A DNA stretch of 64,000 nucleotides from Bacillota bacterium (GCA_023426245.1 JAFABB010000028.1:124001-188000); one strand, 5' to 3'. Counted from the stretch's first letter, positions 16,743 through 25,411 are shown. Program-made: numbers and translations. Notes: generated from the letters alone by a model not told the origin.

Positions 16743-17540
16743 TTATTTTTCAGCAATCGGTTCCTCTTTCAATAGATCCCGGATAACTTCCCCCGCGATG
16801 ATCAATCCCGCAATCGGAGGAAGATAGGACATACTCCCGGGGATCTTTCGCCGTTTGGTGCAGTTCCAGCCCGGGTCCTCATCATCACGGTGGGGGCAGA
16901 TGCATCCGCCGTGACAAGTGATCACTCCTTCTTTGGACTCCACCGGAACTTCCGTAGAATAGACCACTTTGACTCCGCTTTCAATCCCTTTTTCCCGCAA
17001 GGCTTTGCGAACTGATTTGGCCAGCGGACAGGTATGGGTTTTACTGATATCGTCAACCCGGAAGGATAAAGGATCGAATTTATTGCCTGTTCCCATAGAG
17101 GAAATCACCGGGATAGCATTTTCTTTACAGTAACGGATTAAATCCACTTTGGACCAGACGGTGTCGATAGCGTCAACCACATAAGAAATTCTGCCGTGTA
17201 AGATGACATCAATATTTCGGGCATCTAAAAATTCTTTCCAGGATACCACGACAGCCTCCGGATTGATGGCCTTAACCCTTTCAGCCATGACTTCGACTTT
17301 GGGACGGCCATAGGTTCCTTCAATGGCATGAATTTGCCGGTTGGTATTGGTCAAACAGATTTCATCGAAATCCACTAAAATGAGCCAGCCAACCCCAGCC
17401 CTGGCTAAAGCTTCAACCGTATAAGCTCCAACACCTCCCAGACCAATTACAGCGACCCGGGCGCTGTTCAACTTGGCCAAACCTTCGCTGCCAATTAATA
17501 ATTCGGTTCTACTAAACCGGTGTTGGGCCAGTTCACTCAT
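16743..17540 (-). CDS. tcdA: tRNA threonylcarbamoyladenosine dehydratase (TcdA-like)
   Basis: A 265-residue E1-like ThiF/MoeB-fold enzyme. TcdA (CsdL/YgdL) cyclises t6A37 in tRNA in an ATP-dependent reaction. The N terminus carries FSRTELLIGSEGL and the nucleotide-binding VIGLGGVGAY, followed by LVDFDEICLTNTNRQ with the conserved Asp and Arg. The C-terminal part RRKIPGSMSYLPP and AGLIIAGEVI is typical of TcdA rather than ThiF or MoeB. A Cys-rich stretch (TCHGGCICPHRDDEDPGWNC) just before this resembles metal-binding inserts seen in some clostridial members. The start ATG is preceded by AGGAGG. It is followed on the same strand, upstream in transcription, by metY, but spacing and a terminator suggest separate units. 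Confidence 0.85.
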   Translation of the reverse strand: MSELAQHRFSRTELLIGSEGLAKLNSARVAVIGLGGVGAYTVEALARAGVGWLILVDFDEICLTNTNRQIHAIEGTYGRPKVEVMAERVKAINPEAVVVSWKEFLDARNIDVILHGRISYVVDAIDTVWSKVDLIRYCKENAIPVISSMGTGNKFDPLSFRVDDISKTHTCPLAKSVRKALREKGIESGVKVVYSTEVPVESKEGVITCHGGCICPHRDDEDPGWNCTKRRKIPGSMSYLPPIAGLIIAGEVIRDLLKEEPIAEK

Positions 17541-17696
17541 GTTATGCCTCCTGCGTCTATATTCTTTGAATGGAGTCCATTTCGCTATTGGTTTTGGAAA
17601 TCCTTTATGTTCGAATCAGGTAAAATGGTCATTTGCAAAAAAAGCTTCGCTACTATTATACCCCGGGAAGGATTGAAATTGTGTAAGCAAAATATG

Positions 17697-17758
17697 AACA
17701 AAAAAAAGCTGTTGCAAAATAAGATTTATCGAGGGAGAAATCACTTTTGCAACAGCTT
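17697..17758 (-). terminator. Rho-independent terminator after metY
   Basis: Perfect 14-bp arms (17706-17719 and 17745-17758, AAGCTGTTGCAAAA and its complement) with a T-run on the minus strand (A-run at 17699-17707). Confidence 0.88.
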
Positions 17759-17776
17759 CTTTAAAGGTTTGGAATT

Positions 17777-19075
17777 TTATTTCTGCGAAATCGCTAATGC
17801 TTCATCAAGGGCTTCGATGATATCATCCGGATGCTCGAGCCCGATGGATAACCGGATGAGGTCGGGTGTGAGTCCGCCTTCACGCTGCTGTTCCTCGCTC
17901 AATTGGGAATGGGATGTGGAGGACGGATGCAAAATTAAGCTCTTGGCATCGCCTACGTTGGCCAGATTCGAGAACAACGTGATATTGTCAATCAGTTTTA
18001 CCGCCGCTTCATAGCCGCCTTTCACTCCAAAGACCACCATGCCGCCAAACCCATTTTTCAAGTATTTCTTAGCGGCCGGATAGGTTGGATCGTCGGGAAG
18101 ACCGGGGTAACGTACCCAAGCCACTCTCGGGTCCTTTTTCAGAAATTCGGCAACTTTCAAGGCGTTATCGGAATGTTTTTCCATACGTACCGGCAATGTT
18201 TCAATACCTTGCGTAAAGATCCAGGCATTATCGGGGGAAAGTGTGGCCCCAAGGTTACGAAGAGGTACGGTACGGAAACGCAATGCGTAAGAAATTGGGG
18301 AGAGCGCTTCCGGAAGATCATATGCCCACTTTAAACCGTGATAATTGGGATCAGGCTGGGTCATTAAAGGGAACTTATCGTTTTTCCAGTTGAATTTGCC
18401 GGAATCGGTGATAATTCCTCCAATAGCGGAACCATGGCCTCCGAGCCATTTGGTGAGAGAATTGATGACGATATCGGCCCCATAATCGATAGCTCTCAGC
18501 AGGTAGGGAGTCGTAAATGTACCGTCAACGATTAAGGGAATATTATGAGCATGGGCAATCTTGGCAACTTCGCCGACATCGGTAAAATCAAGCGCGGGAT
18601 TGCCGATGGTTTCAATATATAGCAGTTTGGTTTTCGGAGTGATGGCTTTTTCAAAGTTTTGGGGATCTTTGGCATCGACAAACTTGGTGGTAATGCCAAA
18701 TTGGGGTAAGATAGCGTCAAACATCGTATAGGTCCCGCCATAGAGATTGTTGGCGGAAACGATTTCGTCCCCTTGTCCCGCAATCGTAATGATGGCATAG
18801 TGGATTGCGCTGGTACCCGATGCAACGGATACCGAAGCGGCCCCACCCTCGAGAGCGGAGACACGGTCTTCAAGAACTGCATTGGTGGGATTACCGAGCC
18901 GGCTGTATATAAAGCCAAGTTCTTTCAAACCAAAGAGATTGGCGCCGTGTTCGGTATTTTTGAATACAAAGGAACTGGTGCGATGAACGGAAATGCCCCG
19001 CGATAAAGTGGTAGGATCGGGAACCTGCCCCGCGTGAATGGAAAGTGTTTCAAACCGGTAATTGTTTTTGGCCAT
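17777..19075 (-). CDS. metY: O-acetylhomoserine sulfhydrylase (first copy)
   Basis: A 432-residue PLP enzyme of the Cys/Met metabolism family. MetY makes homocysteine from O-acetylhomoserine and sulfide. The PLP lysine is K209 in INSLTKW; IYSRLGNPT and SVASGTSA supply phosphate-binding residues; the C terminus has LILHPSSTSHSQL and RLSIGLEHPDD. The length of about 430 is that of MetY rather than the shorter cystathionine gamma-synthase (about 380). The ATG follows AAGGAG. I looked for a SAM-I riboswitch upstream on the minus strand (19076-19300) and saw none. A second metY lies at 31.5 kb; metA at 27 kb is of the acetyl type, giving a consistent pathway. Confidence 0.9.
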   Translation of the reverse strand: MAKNNYRFETLSIHAGQVPDPTTLSRGISVHRTSSFVFKNTEHGANLFGLKELGFIYSRLGNPTNAVLEDRVSALEGGAASVSVASGTSAIHYAIITIAGQGDEIVSANNLYGGTYTMFDAILPQFGITTKFVDAKDPQNFEKAITPKTKLLYIETIGNPALDFTDVGEVAKIAHAHNIPLIVDGTFTTPYLLRAIDYGADIVINSLTKWLGGHGSAIGGIITDSGKFNWKNDKFPLMTQPDPNYHGLKWAYDLPEALSPISYALRFRTVPLRNLGATLSPDNAWIFTQGIETLPVRMEKHSDNALKVAEFLKKDPRVAWVRYPGLPDDPTYPAAKKYLKNGFGGMVVFGVKGGYEAAVKLIDNITLFSNLANVGDAKSLILHPSSTSHSQLSEEQQREGGLTPDLIRLSIGLEHPDDIIEALDEALAISQK

Positions 19076-19560
19076 TGCAATTCTCCTTTATAAATATTTT
19101 ATTGAAAAAACCAAAATGTATCCGTTCAGTTCTTACTCCGGTTTTGAGCCCCGTTTGACTAATTCTTGGGTCATCCGGAATCATCAAGAAAAAATAAAAT
19201 AAAACCTATATGTTTAGTAGGGAAATTAAATTATAAAAATTATATCTTACTGATCCAATGATTGTCAACAAGAAAATTTCCCAATCGAAAACTACTTGGA
19301 TTCCGGTACTCAATGAGGCTGTTAAATCCCTTACTAAGCAGTGAAATCGGGATAAAGGCCTTTCATTAAAATTATTGGATAAAGTATCATGCACTTCGAA
19401 CCCGGCATACATTAAAAAAGATGTAGGAAATTCATACCGTTCGGAACCGGTAGGAGTTTCCTAAAACTTAATCAAACCCCGGCCCAAAAATGAAGCATCG
19501 ATCCGGATAGAGCCGAGGCTATTTTCTAAGTCTAGTTTGATATGAAAGGGGTAGCAATAG
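19076..19560. other. Divergent intergenic region
   Basis: This 485-base region separates the divergent metY and ABC-ATPase operons and should hold both promoters. An imperfect inverted repeat with arms AGGAAA (19425-19430) and TTTCCT (19457-19462), and inner TACCG/CGGTA, lies about 100 bases upstream of the ABC ATPase start. No gene or known riboswitch is visible. Confidence 0.4.
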
Positions 19561-20340
19561 ATGATCACCGAATTAAATATTCTGCCGGGTTTCAATAAAT
19601 CCGGGATCCAGGAAGATTTTGAGGAGCTTACACTGAAGGCGGGGGAGACCATATCGATAGTAGGTCCGACCGGAAGCGGCAAAACTGCCTTTATTACCGA
19701 TATAGAATTACTGGCGCAAGGGGATACATCCACCAAACGACATATTTTGCTCAACCGGGAAGTACCCGAGGAGAGTATCCGCTATAATCCGGCTTTGAAA
19801 CCGATTGCCATGATCACTCAAAATACCAAATGCTTTGCGGATTTAGCGACTGAGGAGTTTCTGCAAATCCATGCCCGAGCCCGTTGTATTCAAAGTAAAA
19901 CCATCATTGAGGAAACCATTGAATTGGCTAATATTTTCACCGGTGAAAAAATTCAAAAGAATAATAAAGTCACGACCCTTTCCGGCGGTCAAACCCGTTC
20001 CCTGTTAATTGCCGATGCTATTTTGATAGGGGCGGCGCCTATTGTATTATTGGATGAGATTGAGAACGCCGGCATTTTTAAACAGGAAGTATTAGAGATC
20101 ATACACGGGGCCGGGAAAATTATTATTTTTGTGACGCATGATCCGGTGATCGCCTTACATACTGAGAAAAGGGTGATTATGGAAAATGGCGGCGTGAAAA
20201 AGGTCCTTCAGCAAAATGAGTTAGAAATATATGCCGCCCGGAATCTGGTTGAACTTGATAAAAGAGTGGGAGCCATTCGAGAGGAGTTACGAGCTGGCCA
20301 TATTATTACGAGGGAACTGGCCAATTTAAATTTTGCCTAA
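19561..20340 (+). CDS. Orphan ABC-type ATPase of a metallocofactor-like operon
   Basis: A 259-residue ABC ATPase with every catalytic motif: Walker A GPTGSGKT (35-42), Q-loop MITQNTK (about 84-90), signature LSGGQ (140-144), Walker B IVLLDE (161-166) and H-loop VTHD (H193). No membrane subunit or binding protein is encoded next to it, so it probably works as a soluble ATPase or pairs with a remote partner. The operon continues with a UreG/HypB-like GTPase and a Fe-S protein, spaced 23 bases and 1 base apart, which points to metal or cluster delivery rather than ordinary transport. GGGGT precedes the ATG. The exact role is unknown. Confidence 0.75.
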   Translation: MITELNILPGFNKSGIQEDFEELTLKAGETISIVGPTGSGKTAFITDIELLAQGDTSTKRHILLNREVPEESIRYNPALKPIAMITQNTKCFADLATEEFLQIHARARCIQSKTIIEETIELANIFTGEKIQKNNKVTTLSGGQTRSLLIADAILIGAAPIVLLDEIENAGIFKQEVLEIIHGAGKIIIFVTHDPVIALHTEKRVIMENGGVKKVLQQNELEIYAARNLVELDKRVGAIREELRAGHIITRELANLNFA

Positions 20341-20363
20341 AAGGTACGAAGGAGTTGTAAAAA

Positions 20364-21074
20364 TTGAAGTTAGCGATTATAGCCGGACCACCGTCTGCCG
20401 GAAAAACTGCCCTTATTAAACAAATCGTGGGCAATCTTCGAGATTCGATGCGGATTGTTTTTCTAAAAATTGATGTGGTAAAAGCTTATGAAGATATTGA
20501 ACTTGAAACGGAATTCGGGATTCTGACCAAAAAAATTTATTCGGGGGATTTGTGTCCGGATCATGCCGGAGTGATGGTTCTCGGGGATGCGATTGAGTGG
20601 GCCTCCGCCAACAAGGCCGATTTGTTTATCGTTGAAAGCGCCGGTTTATGCTTGCGTTGTTCGCCGTACTTGAACCAGGGACTGGGGATTGTGGTCTTAA
20701 GTTCCATTTCGGGAATTCATACCCCTGAAAAGATGGGGGCTATGGTGAGTTTGGCCGATGTGGCAGTCGTAACCAAAATTGATTTGGTAAGTCAGGCCGA
20801 GCGGGAGGTGTTAATTCAAAAAATCAAGGAGATTCACCCCGCTGTGATATTACTGGAGACAAACGCTCTTCAGGGCACGTCCTTGCAGCGGCTATATGAA
20901 CTCATTCGTAATTCAGGTGACATTTCCGAAGATAATTTATACTTGAAAGGGAATCCGCCGCTCGGTACTTGTACTATCTGCGTTGGCAAGAAAGATATCG
21001 GGTGGCGCAAACACTTTGGAGTTGTCAAGAAATTGGAAGGCAATATCGCCGACTATTTATATCGGGGTGAATAA
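20364..21074 (+). CDS. UreG/HypB-like metallochaperone GTPase
   Basis: A 236-residue SIMIBI-class GTPase. The P-loop GPPSAGKT is at 8-15 and the base-specificity motif TKID at 137-140. C64-P-D-H67 (GDLCPDHAG) occupies the place of the UreG CPH or HypB Cys-His metal site. C96 and C99 (ESAGLCLRCS) occupy the position of the HypB ENVGNLVC metal Cys. This strongly suggests a GTPase that binds a metal at its dimer interface and hands it to an enzyme. C-terminal Cys residues (GTCTICVG) may form another site. The start is TTG with AAGGAG. No hydrogenase or urease genes are nearby, so the client is unknown. CobW/UreG/HypB assignment is based on these motifs. Confidence 0.78.
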   Translation: MKLAIIAGPPSAGKTALIKQIVGNLRDSMRIVFLKIDVVKAYEDIELETEFGILTKKIYSGDLCPDHAGVMVLGDAIEWASANKADLFIVESAGLCLRCSPYLNQGLGIVVLSSISGIHTPEKMGAMVSLADVAVVTKIDLVSQAEREVLIQKIKEIHPAVILLETNALQGTSLQRLYELIRNSGDISEDNLYLKGNPPLGTCTICVGKKDIGWRKHFGVVKKLEGNIADYLYRGE

Positions 21075-21075
21075 A

Positions 21076-21726
21076 ATGACAATTGCAAAATTGTGGCATC
21101 CACCGGGCAAAAATTGCGGTTTGTGCGGGGATGAGTCATGCCGGGATTTTTTACGGGCGGTTATTAATGAACAAAAAAGTTATAGCGACTGCCCTTATTA
21201 TCAAGAACAGTCCATGGCGGCGGAAGGACAGATGCGGGAAGCGATTTATACCGATTTGGATGTCCTAGGCCATCCTTATGATTTTGTTCTGGGCCCAATA
21301 CCGGGGGAGATCTCGGCCCGGAAAATTGTATTGCCTTTCCGGGGCGACCTGGTTGAAAAAATGGAGATTGTAAAGGGTGATTATGTCATGGGCCGCCCCA
21401 TGGGAGCCGGATGCCCGATTCCCCATGTTTTAGAAGTTATTGAAGCCGATCCCCTTACCGGCCTACTTACAACATGGGTGGTAGGACCTAGAGTGTCCCG
21501 GGAAAAATCGGTCAAAGATGTCAAGGCCTATCATATGATAGGTTTTGACGGCATGGCTGAACATGTCCGAAGAAAACCAGTGGTTGGATATAGGATGTCC
21601 TTTCTGCCAGGCTGCTGTATGATGAATTTGAACCATACCGGCCTGGTTAACATGGTGCTTGAGAAAAGTTACGGCACCCAAATCCGGGTGGAAGATATCA
21701 GGATACTTGCCGGGCTTGAGGGATAG
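21076..21726 (+). CDS. Four-Cys Fe-S protein of the ABC/GTPase operon
   Basis: A 216-residue protein whose N terminus has the C14-x2-C17-x4-C22-x16-C39 pattern (NCGLCGDESCRDF and SDCPYY). This is the arrangement used for one [4Fe-4S] cluster in the small domain of RnfB, AcsC and CdhE. The remainder, including GPIPGEISARKI, GRPMGAGCPIPHV and LPGCCMMNLNHTG, matches no family I can name. ATG 21076 lies one base past the previous stop; an upstream in-frame start would overlap the GTPase by some 90 bases and is less likely. It may be the scaffold, or the cluster-bearing client, of the GTPase and ABC ATPase. Confidence 0.68.
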   Translation: MTIAKLWHPPGKNCGLCGDESCRDFLRAVINEQKSYSDCPYYQEQSMAAEGQMREAIYTDLDVLGHPYDFVLGPIPGEISARKIVLPFRGDLVEKMEIVKGDYVMGRPMGAGCPIPHVLEVIEADPLTGLLTTWVVGPRVSREKSVKDVKAYHMIGFDGMAEHVRRKPVVGYRMSFLPGCCMMNLNHTGLVNMVLEKSYGTQIRVEDIRILAGLEG

Positions 21727-21843
21727 TTGGCCCATTGCGTATGGATGTCGGACTTTAGATTAAAATGGAGTGGTACGATGGGAGTCAACGTACCGCTTTT
21801 AAACTTTACTATCTATATCTATTGAATTAAATTTTTTTAAAAA

Positions 21844-22006
21844 AGTTAGCCTAAAAGAAGTTAACGGAGACAGGATTAACAGGATTCACAGGATTAAAAC
21901 CTGGTAAAATGAAGTTGTTAGAAAATAGATGATCCTTAGGGGTTTTAAAAAATCCCTTAACTCCATAAAATCTTGTTAATCCTATCAAAGTTCTTTTAGT
22001 TGGGCC
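21844..22006. repeat. Long imperfect hairpin with GGATTAACAGGATT core
   Basis: Two arms, about 21844-21886 (containing AGCCTAAAAGAA and AGGATTAACAGGATT) and 21966-22006 (AATCTTGTTAATCCT and TTCTTTTAGTTGGGC), are imperfect inverted copies around an 80-base loop. Motifs of the GGATTAACAGGATTCACAGGATT kind are familiar intergenic repeats in many environmental bacteria. It may end transcription of both flanking convergent genes. No gene lies in 21727-22067. Confidence 0.55.
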
Positions 22007-22067
22007 TGCAGTATAGTTTAACTATGCTCGGTCAGGCATTCAGAATATTTATTTCATCCTATAAATT

Positions 22068-22643
22068 TTAAAACTGATATCCTAGTTTGACGGAACCCTC
22101 GTACATCATATCCGGAAGTTTAAGATTATTGGAACCGACCGTGACGTTTTCGTCGCTCAGATTGTAATGAAGGGCAGCCCAAGGATTGATATACCAGTGA
22201 TCGGTAAGTTTATATACATACCCGCAACCGAGGGTGAGGATTTTTTGAGAAAACTTCCCGGCATTACCGGTATTTTTGTTTTGAATCCGGCTGTCCCAAA
22301 ATTCAACGCCTCCTGCCAGCCACAAGCCCTCCCGGTTCTCATCGGGGAAATAATCCACAATAATCGCATTGACTTCCAAATCCCAATCCTTGTATCCCTT
22401 TGGAGTTACAAAATCGGGGATGGTGGTTTTCGTACGAATCAGCCGGACATTATAATGGTCAAATCCTATCACTCCGCTTATATAATGTCCTCCGGAAAGA
22501 TAAGGCAGCGCATCAACTTCCATTCCAAAGGTGAGTCCGGGATCACTTTGAGAAGCGGCAAGGGTTGTCATAGATAACCCCAGTGTCAGCAAGATTCCCA
22601 GGATGAAAATTCCCCAAAATTTCTGCGTTTGATTTTTAAACAT
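22068..22643 (-). CDS. Small outer membrane beta-barrel protein
   Basis: A 191-residue protein with a signal peptide (about 1-30, ending TLAA). The mature part is alternating amphipathic strands with turns (GMEVDALPYLSGG, LWLAGGVEFWD, LTLGCGYVYKL, EGSVKLGYQF). It ends in Phe preceded by alternating hydrophobics, the C-terminal signal of outer-membrane barrels read by the BAM complex. Size suggests an eight-stranded barrel. The ATG follows AGGAGG. It supports an outer membrane in this organism. Ligand and function cannot be told. Confidence 0.7.
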   Translation of the reverse strand: MFKNQTQKFWGIFILGILLTLGLSMTTLAASQSDPGLTFGMEVDALPYLSGGHYISGVIGFDHYNVRLIRTKTTIPDFVTPKGYKDWDLEVNAIIVDYFPDENREGLWLAGGVEFWDSRIQNKNTGNAGKFSQKILTLGCGYVYKLTDHWYINPWAALHYNLSDENVTVGSNNLKLPDMMYEGSVKLGYQF

Positions 22644-22675
22644 CGATGATTCCTCCTAAATTTGAGTAGGGATGA

Positions 22676-23758
22676 TTATTGAATAACCGGAACCGGCCTT
22701 CGCAAACTGGTGGGATGGCCGTAATTCTTGACATAACCAACCCGAAGTATCATTTGTGCTTTTTGAGGAATTTCCAGCTTCTTTGAAAATGCTTCTTTCC
22801 AGGGACTTTCCTCTAAAGGGGCACTCATGGGATGCACAGCCAGCTTTTTCCCGGTTGCCGTGATTAAAAATCTCTCCAACGAACGGCCGCTATCGATTAA
22901 CGACGAAATGGCATCGTCATCGGATGAAAGAACCACAAAACCGCTGCAATTTTCGGCTTGTTTTTTTACTGAAGCGACGGTTTGATTCCTGAACGATTTT
23001 GACATCACCGTATTCTGTGTAAAGAAATTTGAAACAAACCAGCGGGTGATACCTGAAAGCCCCAAGCTTTCAGGGGTTAAACCGTCTCTCTCTTTTAAGG
23101 CTTCTTTTTTGGAAAAACGAAACAATCCTGCGAGTTCCTTTTGTTTTTGATCATGGGTGACTTGGTGTTTGGTAGCCTGAATGATGGCCTTTTGGATATA
23201 TTGTCCTCCCGGGCTTTCAAGGGCAAAATAATGGAACTGCGGCCCGAGGGACTTTATCCATTTGGCATCCTGATCTGTTAATGACTTGCGTAAGTAAGGA
23301 ATACGAATGGTATGCCGGTTTTTGATGTCATCCAGTCCATCCGGTAAGGGAATGCTGTTTTTCGGATAAAAGGTCAATTCAGCAATTTCCTGATCATTGG
23401 GATTGAGATTTTGGGCTAAAACCGTTACTTCCGGTTGTAAACCAAAACTCAGGGCGGCTTCAACCATATTCTCGATAAATGCTCCCAGTGAGATTAATGT
23501 TTCACGGTTTTCAGGATCAACTTGCGGTAAAATATGTTGACGATCAACAAGGATTCTGATTTTATTTTCGGCAATCATTTTGATCTTCCACATTTGCGCA
23601 TTGTGGCTGCTGGGAGCCAAGGAACCATAATGAATCATTTGATCGATTTTGGTCTTCCAATTCGGGTGTTCCAATGGTTCTTCCCCTCGAATCCTGAAGT
23701 CAAGACTGATGATGAAAAGACAGCCCAATAATAAAAAAAGTTGGATTTTCTGATTCAT
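22676..23758 (-). CDS. Acg-type nitroreductase-family protein, exported
   Basis: About 360 residues. A GTG at 23773 is in frame, but AGAGGTG sits directly on it; the ATG at 23758 has that binding site at a sensible distance. Residues 1-25 are a hydrophobic signal-like segment. The mature protein has the nitroreductase-fold landmark GSLAPSSHNAQMWKI early on, and a second half with VVLSSDDDA and SGRSLERFLITATGKKLAVHPM, as in the Acg family of FMN-binding, nitroreductase-like proteins. Many Acg members are thought to bind FMN without being typical nitroreductases. Export would be unusual for an FMN enzyme and suggests a periplasmic redox role. Downstream is the barrel gene. Confidence 0.68.
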   Translation of the reverse strand: MNQKIQLFLLLGCLFIISLDFRIRGEEPLEHPNWKTKIDQMIHYGSLAPSSHNAQMWKIKMIAENKIRILVDRQHILPQVDPENRETLISLGAFIENMVEAALSFGLQPEVTVLAQNLNPNDQEIAELTFYPKNSIPLPDGLDDIKNRHTIRIPYLRKSLTDQDAKWIKSLGPQFHYFALESPGGQYIQKAIIQATKHQVTHDQKQKELAGLFRFSKKEALKERDGLTPESLGLSGITRWFVSNFFTQNTVMSKSFRNQTVASVKKQAENCSGFVVLSSDDDAISSLIDSGRSLERFLITATGKKLAVHPMSAPLEESPWKEAFSKKLEIPQKAQMILRVGYVKNYGHPTSLRRPVPVIQ

Positions 23759-23795
23759 TTTAATCTTTATCACCTCTTACTTTTTAAGATTGGAA

Positions 23796-23911
23796 GAGGC
23801 TGTCTAAAAAGCAATTTAAAATCAACAAGAAATACAATATACATCGCGTACACACGCGACTTCAATATATTGTATTTTTTTATCATAAAAATTTACTTTT
23901 GGGACAGCCCC
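23796..23911. mobile_element. MITE-like element, copy A (116 bp)
   Basis: Terminal inverted repeats GAGGCTGTCTAAAAAGCAAT (left) and the complement of GGGGCTGTCCCAAAAGTAAA (right) flank a non-coding centre containing GAAATACAATATA and its inverse. A second, inverted copy is at 41397-41529 and shares about 45 bases at the left end. No transposase is present. The ends resemble those of IS1182/IS5-like elements, though family is uncertain. It sits between the Acg-like gene and a tetR gene, seven bases from the tetR stop. Confidence 0.75.
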
Positions 23912-23918
23912 CTAGAGC

Positions 23919-24560
23919 CTATGGTTTTAAGCTTTTGGTAATCAGCCGGATCATTTCTGCAATCAAGGAGGGGATATCTTTTTGGTAAGTATGGGCGATA
24001 TATTTTTCTTTTTTTAGGATGATGTTTATAAAACCGATCATATTGCCGTAGAGTATAAACGCTGTGTTTACAGGGTCAAGCTCTTTGGATATACTGCCGT
24101 CTTCGATGCCTTCGCGGATGCTGTGAATGAGCAAATCGGCACTTTTATTTCCTTCAATGTAGTTGGCTCTTTTGTATTCATCCTGAGAAGATAAATCTTC
24201 ATCACGGTTTTCATAATCGGCCATCGCTTTAAAATAATGGGGATAGGTATTCGTAAACTCCAAGTAGGTTCGTCCGATGAATAAAACTTTTTCAAGCCCG
24301 TTTACCGGCTGCTGCTTTTGAAGGGCGTCAAAGATTAGCCTGTTTAGTATTCCGTAAGCCCGGCTGATAATGGCGTCATAAATTTGTTCCTTACTGGAAA
24401 AGTAAGTATAGACCGTCCTTTTACTGTATTCCGCAGTCTTCGCAACCTCATCCATGGTGGCGTTATGAATTCCTTTGGTGAAAAACACTTTTTCAGCCGC
24501 GTTAATAATGTCTTCCTGACGTAGTTTCCGGAGTTGATTTTTTCGTTCTGTGGCGCCCAT
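23919..24560 (-). CDS. TetR-family regulator (first)
   Basis: A 213-residue TetR/AcrR regulator. The N-terminal helix-turn-helix is at about residues 15-60 (IINAAEKVFFTKGIHNATMDEVA and YSKRTVYTYFSSKEQIYDAI). The C-terminal ligand-binding half is helical with no recognisable ligand motif. The ATG follows GAGGGA. A GTAAAC-N5-GTTTAC palindrome lies 28-44 bases upstream of the start, so autoregulation is likely. Divergent is a second TetR-led operon. The target of this regulator may be itself or neighbouring envelope genes. Confidence 0.85.
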   Translation of the reverse strand: MGATERKNQLRKLRQEDIINAAEKVFFTKGIHNATMDEVAKTAEYSKRTVYTYFSSKEQIYDAIISRAYGILNRLIFDALQKQQPVNGLEKVLFIGRTYLEFTNTYPHYFKAMADYENRDEDLSSQDEYKRANYIEGNKSADLLIHSIREGIEDGSISKELDPVNTAFILYGNMIGFINIILKKEKYIAHTYQKDIPSLIAEMIRLITKSLKP

Positions 24561-24587
24561 GGTTCCCTCATCCCGATCCTGTAATGA

Positions 24588-24604
24588 GTAAACTGTTAGT
24601 TTAC
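24588..24604. promoter_or_regulatory. Likely TetR operator (GTAAAC-N5-GTTTAC)
   Basis: A perfect inverted repeat, GTAAAC (24588-24593) and GTTTAC (24599-24604), upstream of the minus-strand tetR. A half-site-like TAGTTTAC recurs at about 24657-24664, consistent with cooperative binding. Confidence 0.55.
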
Positions 24605-24724
24605 TTTTTTAGTATAACATAAATTCCTAAACTATACTAGCAAAAAAATGCACTAATAGTTTACTTTTATTCAAACTTTTTTTGAGAGTTACATAACAGT
24701 TACAAAATGGCTCTTTCCATCCCC

Positions 24725-24780
24725 TTGACAAGAATCATAAATTTAATTATAATGACTTCAAACTCATTGAGTTTGGAGTC
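24725..24780 (+). promoter_or_regulatory. Consensus promoter with overlapping operator
   Basis: TTGACA (24725-24730), a 17-base spacer and TATAAT (24748-24753) are a perfect sigma-A promoter. Directly downstream, 24754-24780 is a 27-bp near-perfect palindrome (arms CTTCAAACTCA and TGAGTTTGGAG) that covers the transcription start and runs into the ribosome binding site of the TetR gene at 24787. This layout is typical of tight autorepression. Confidence 0.8.
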
Positions 24781-24786
24781 AACCAA

Positions 24787-25374
24787 ATGAAAATATCAAA
24801 ACGAAAATTGCAAAAAGACCAGACCAGGGAGGGGATCCTTCAGGCGGCTTTGCATGAATTTGCTTCTAGAGGCTTTATCGCCACCCGTACCAGTGATGTT
24901 GCCGATGTAGCGGGCGTTTCCCATGGAACGGTTTTTGCGCATTTTGCCACCCGAGAGGACTTGTTACTCGCTGTTATTGAAGAGTTCGGTCGTAAGGTCG
25001 CCGGACGGATTCATGAATTGGCAAGCCGGGGTGGGAGTGTGCGAGAGGTCCTCCAAGCTCACTTGGAAGGTCTTATTGAAGAGGAAGCTTTTTACTCCAG
25101 AATGGTCTCGGAAAGGTCCCTGTTGCCTGCTAATGCCCAATATGGGTTAGTGGCAATTCAATCAGCGATTTCCATCCATTTAAATCAAGCGGCAAACCGC
25201 GAGATAGCATCGGGAGCGATTCGTTCCATTCCTATGCACTTTTTTTTTAATACCTGGATGGGATTAATTCATTATTATTTGACCAATGCCGATTTATTTG
25301 CGCCGGGAGAGTCGGTTTTAAAGCGTTATGGGCCGGAATTGCTTGAATATTTCATGAGCTTGATGGCTCCGTGA
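24787..25374 (+). CDS. TetR-family regulator (second), operon leader
   Basis: A 195-residue TetR regulator. The helix-turn-helix is at about 15-62 (EGILQAALHEFASRG, TSDVADVAGVSHGTVFAHF). The C-terminal domain ends YFMSLMAP. It heads an operon with a carboxymuconolactone decarboxylase-like protein, a HEAT-like protein and a zinc-ribbon protein. A consensus promoter and 27-bp palindrome upstream suggest that it represses its own operon. The ligand is unknown; similar regulators often sense organic compounds. Confidence 0.87.
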   Translation: MKISKRKLQKDQTREGILQAALHEFASRGFIATRTSDVADVAGVSHGTVFAHFATREDLLLAVIEEFGRKVAGRIHELASRGGSVREVLQAHLEGLIEEEAFYSRMVSERSLLPANAQYGLVAIQSAISIHLNQAANREIASGAIRSIPMHFFFNTWMGLIHYYLTNADLFAPGESVLKRYGPELLEYFMSLMAP

Positions 25375-25411
25375 AGTTTAAAACAGCGCGGAAAATTTGA
25401 AAGGGGGTGCT

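Noticed and set aside
19076..19300. SAM-I riboswitch before the first metY
   Set aside because: Read on the minus strand, the conserved S-box core and P1 pairing are absent.
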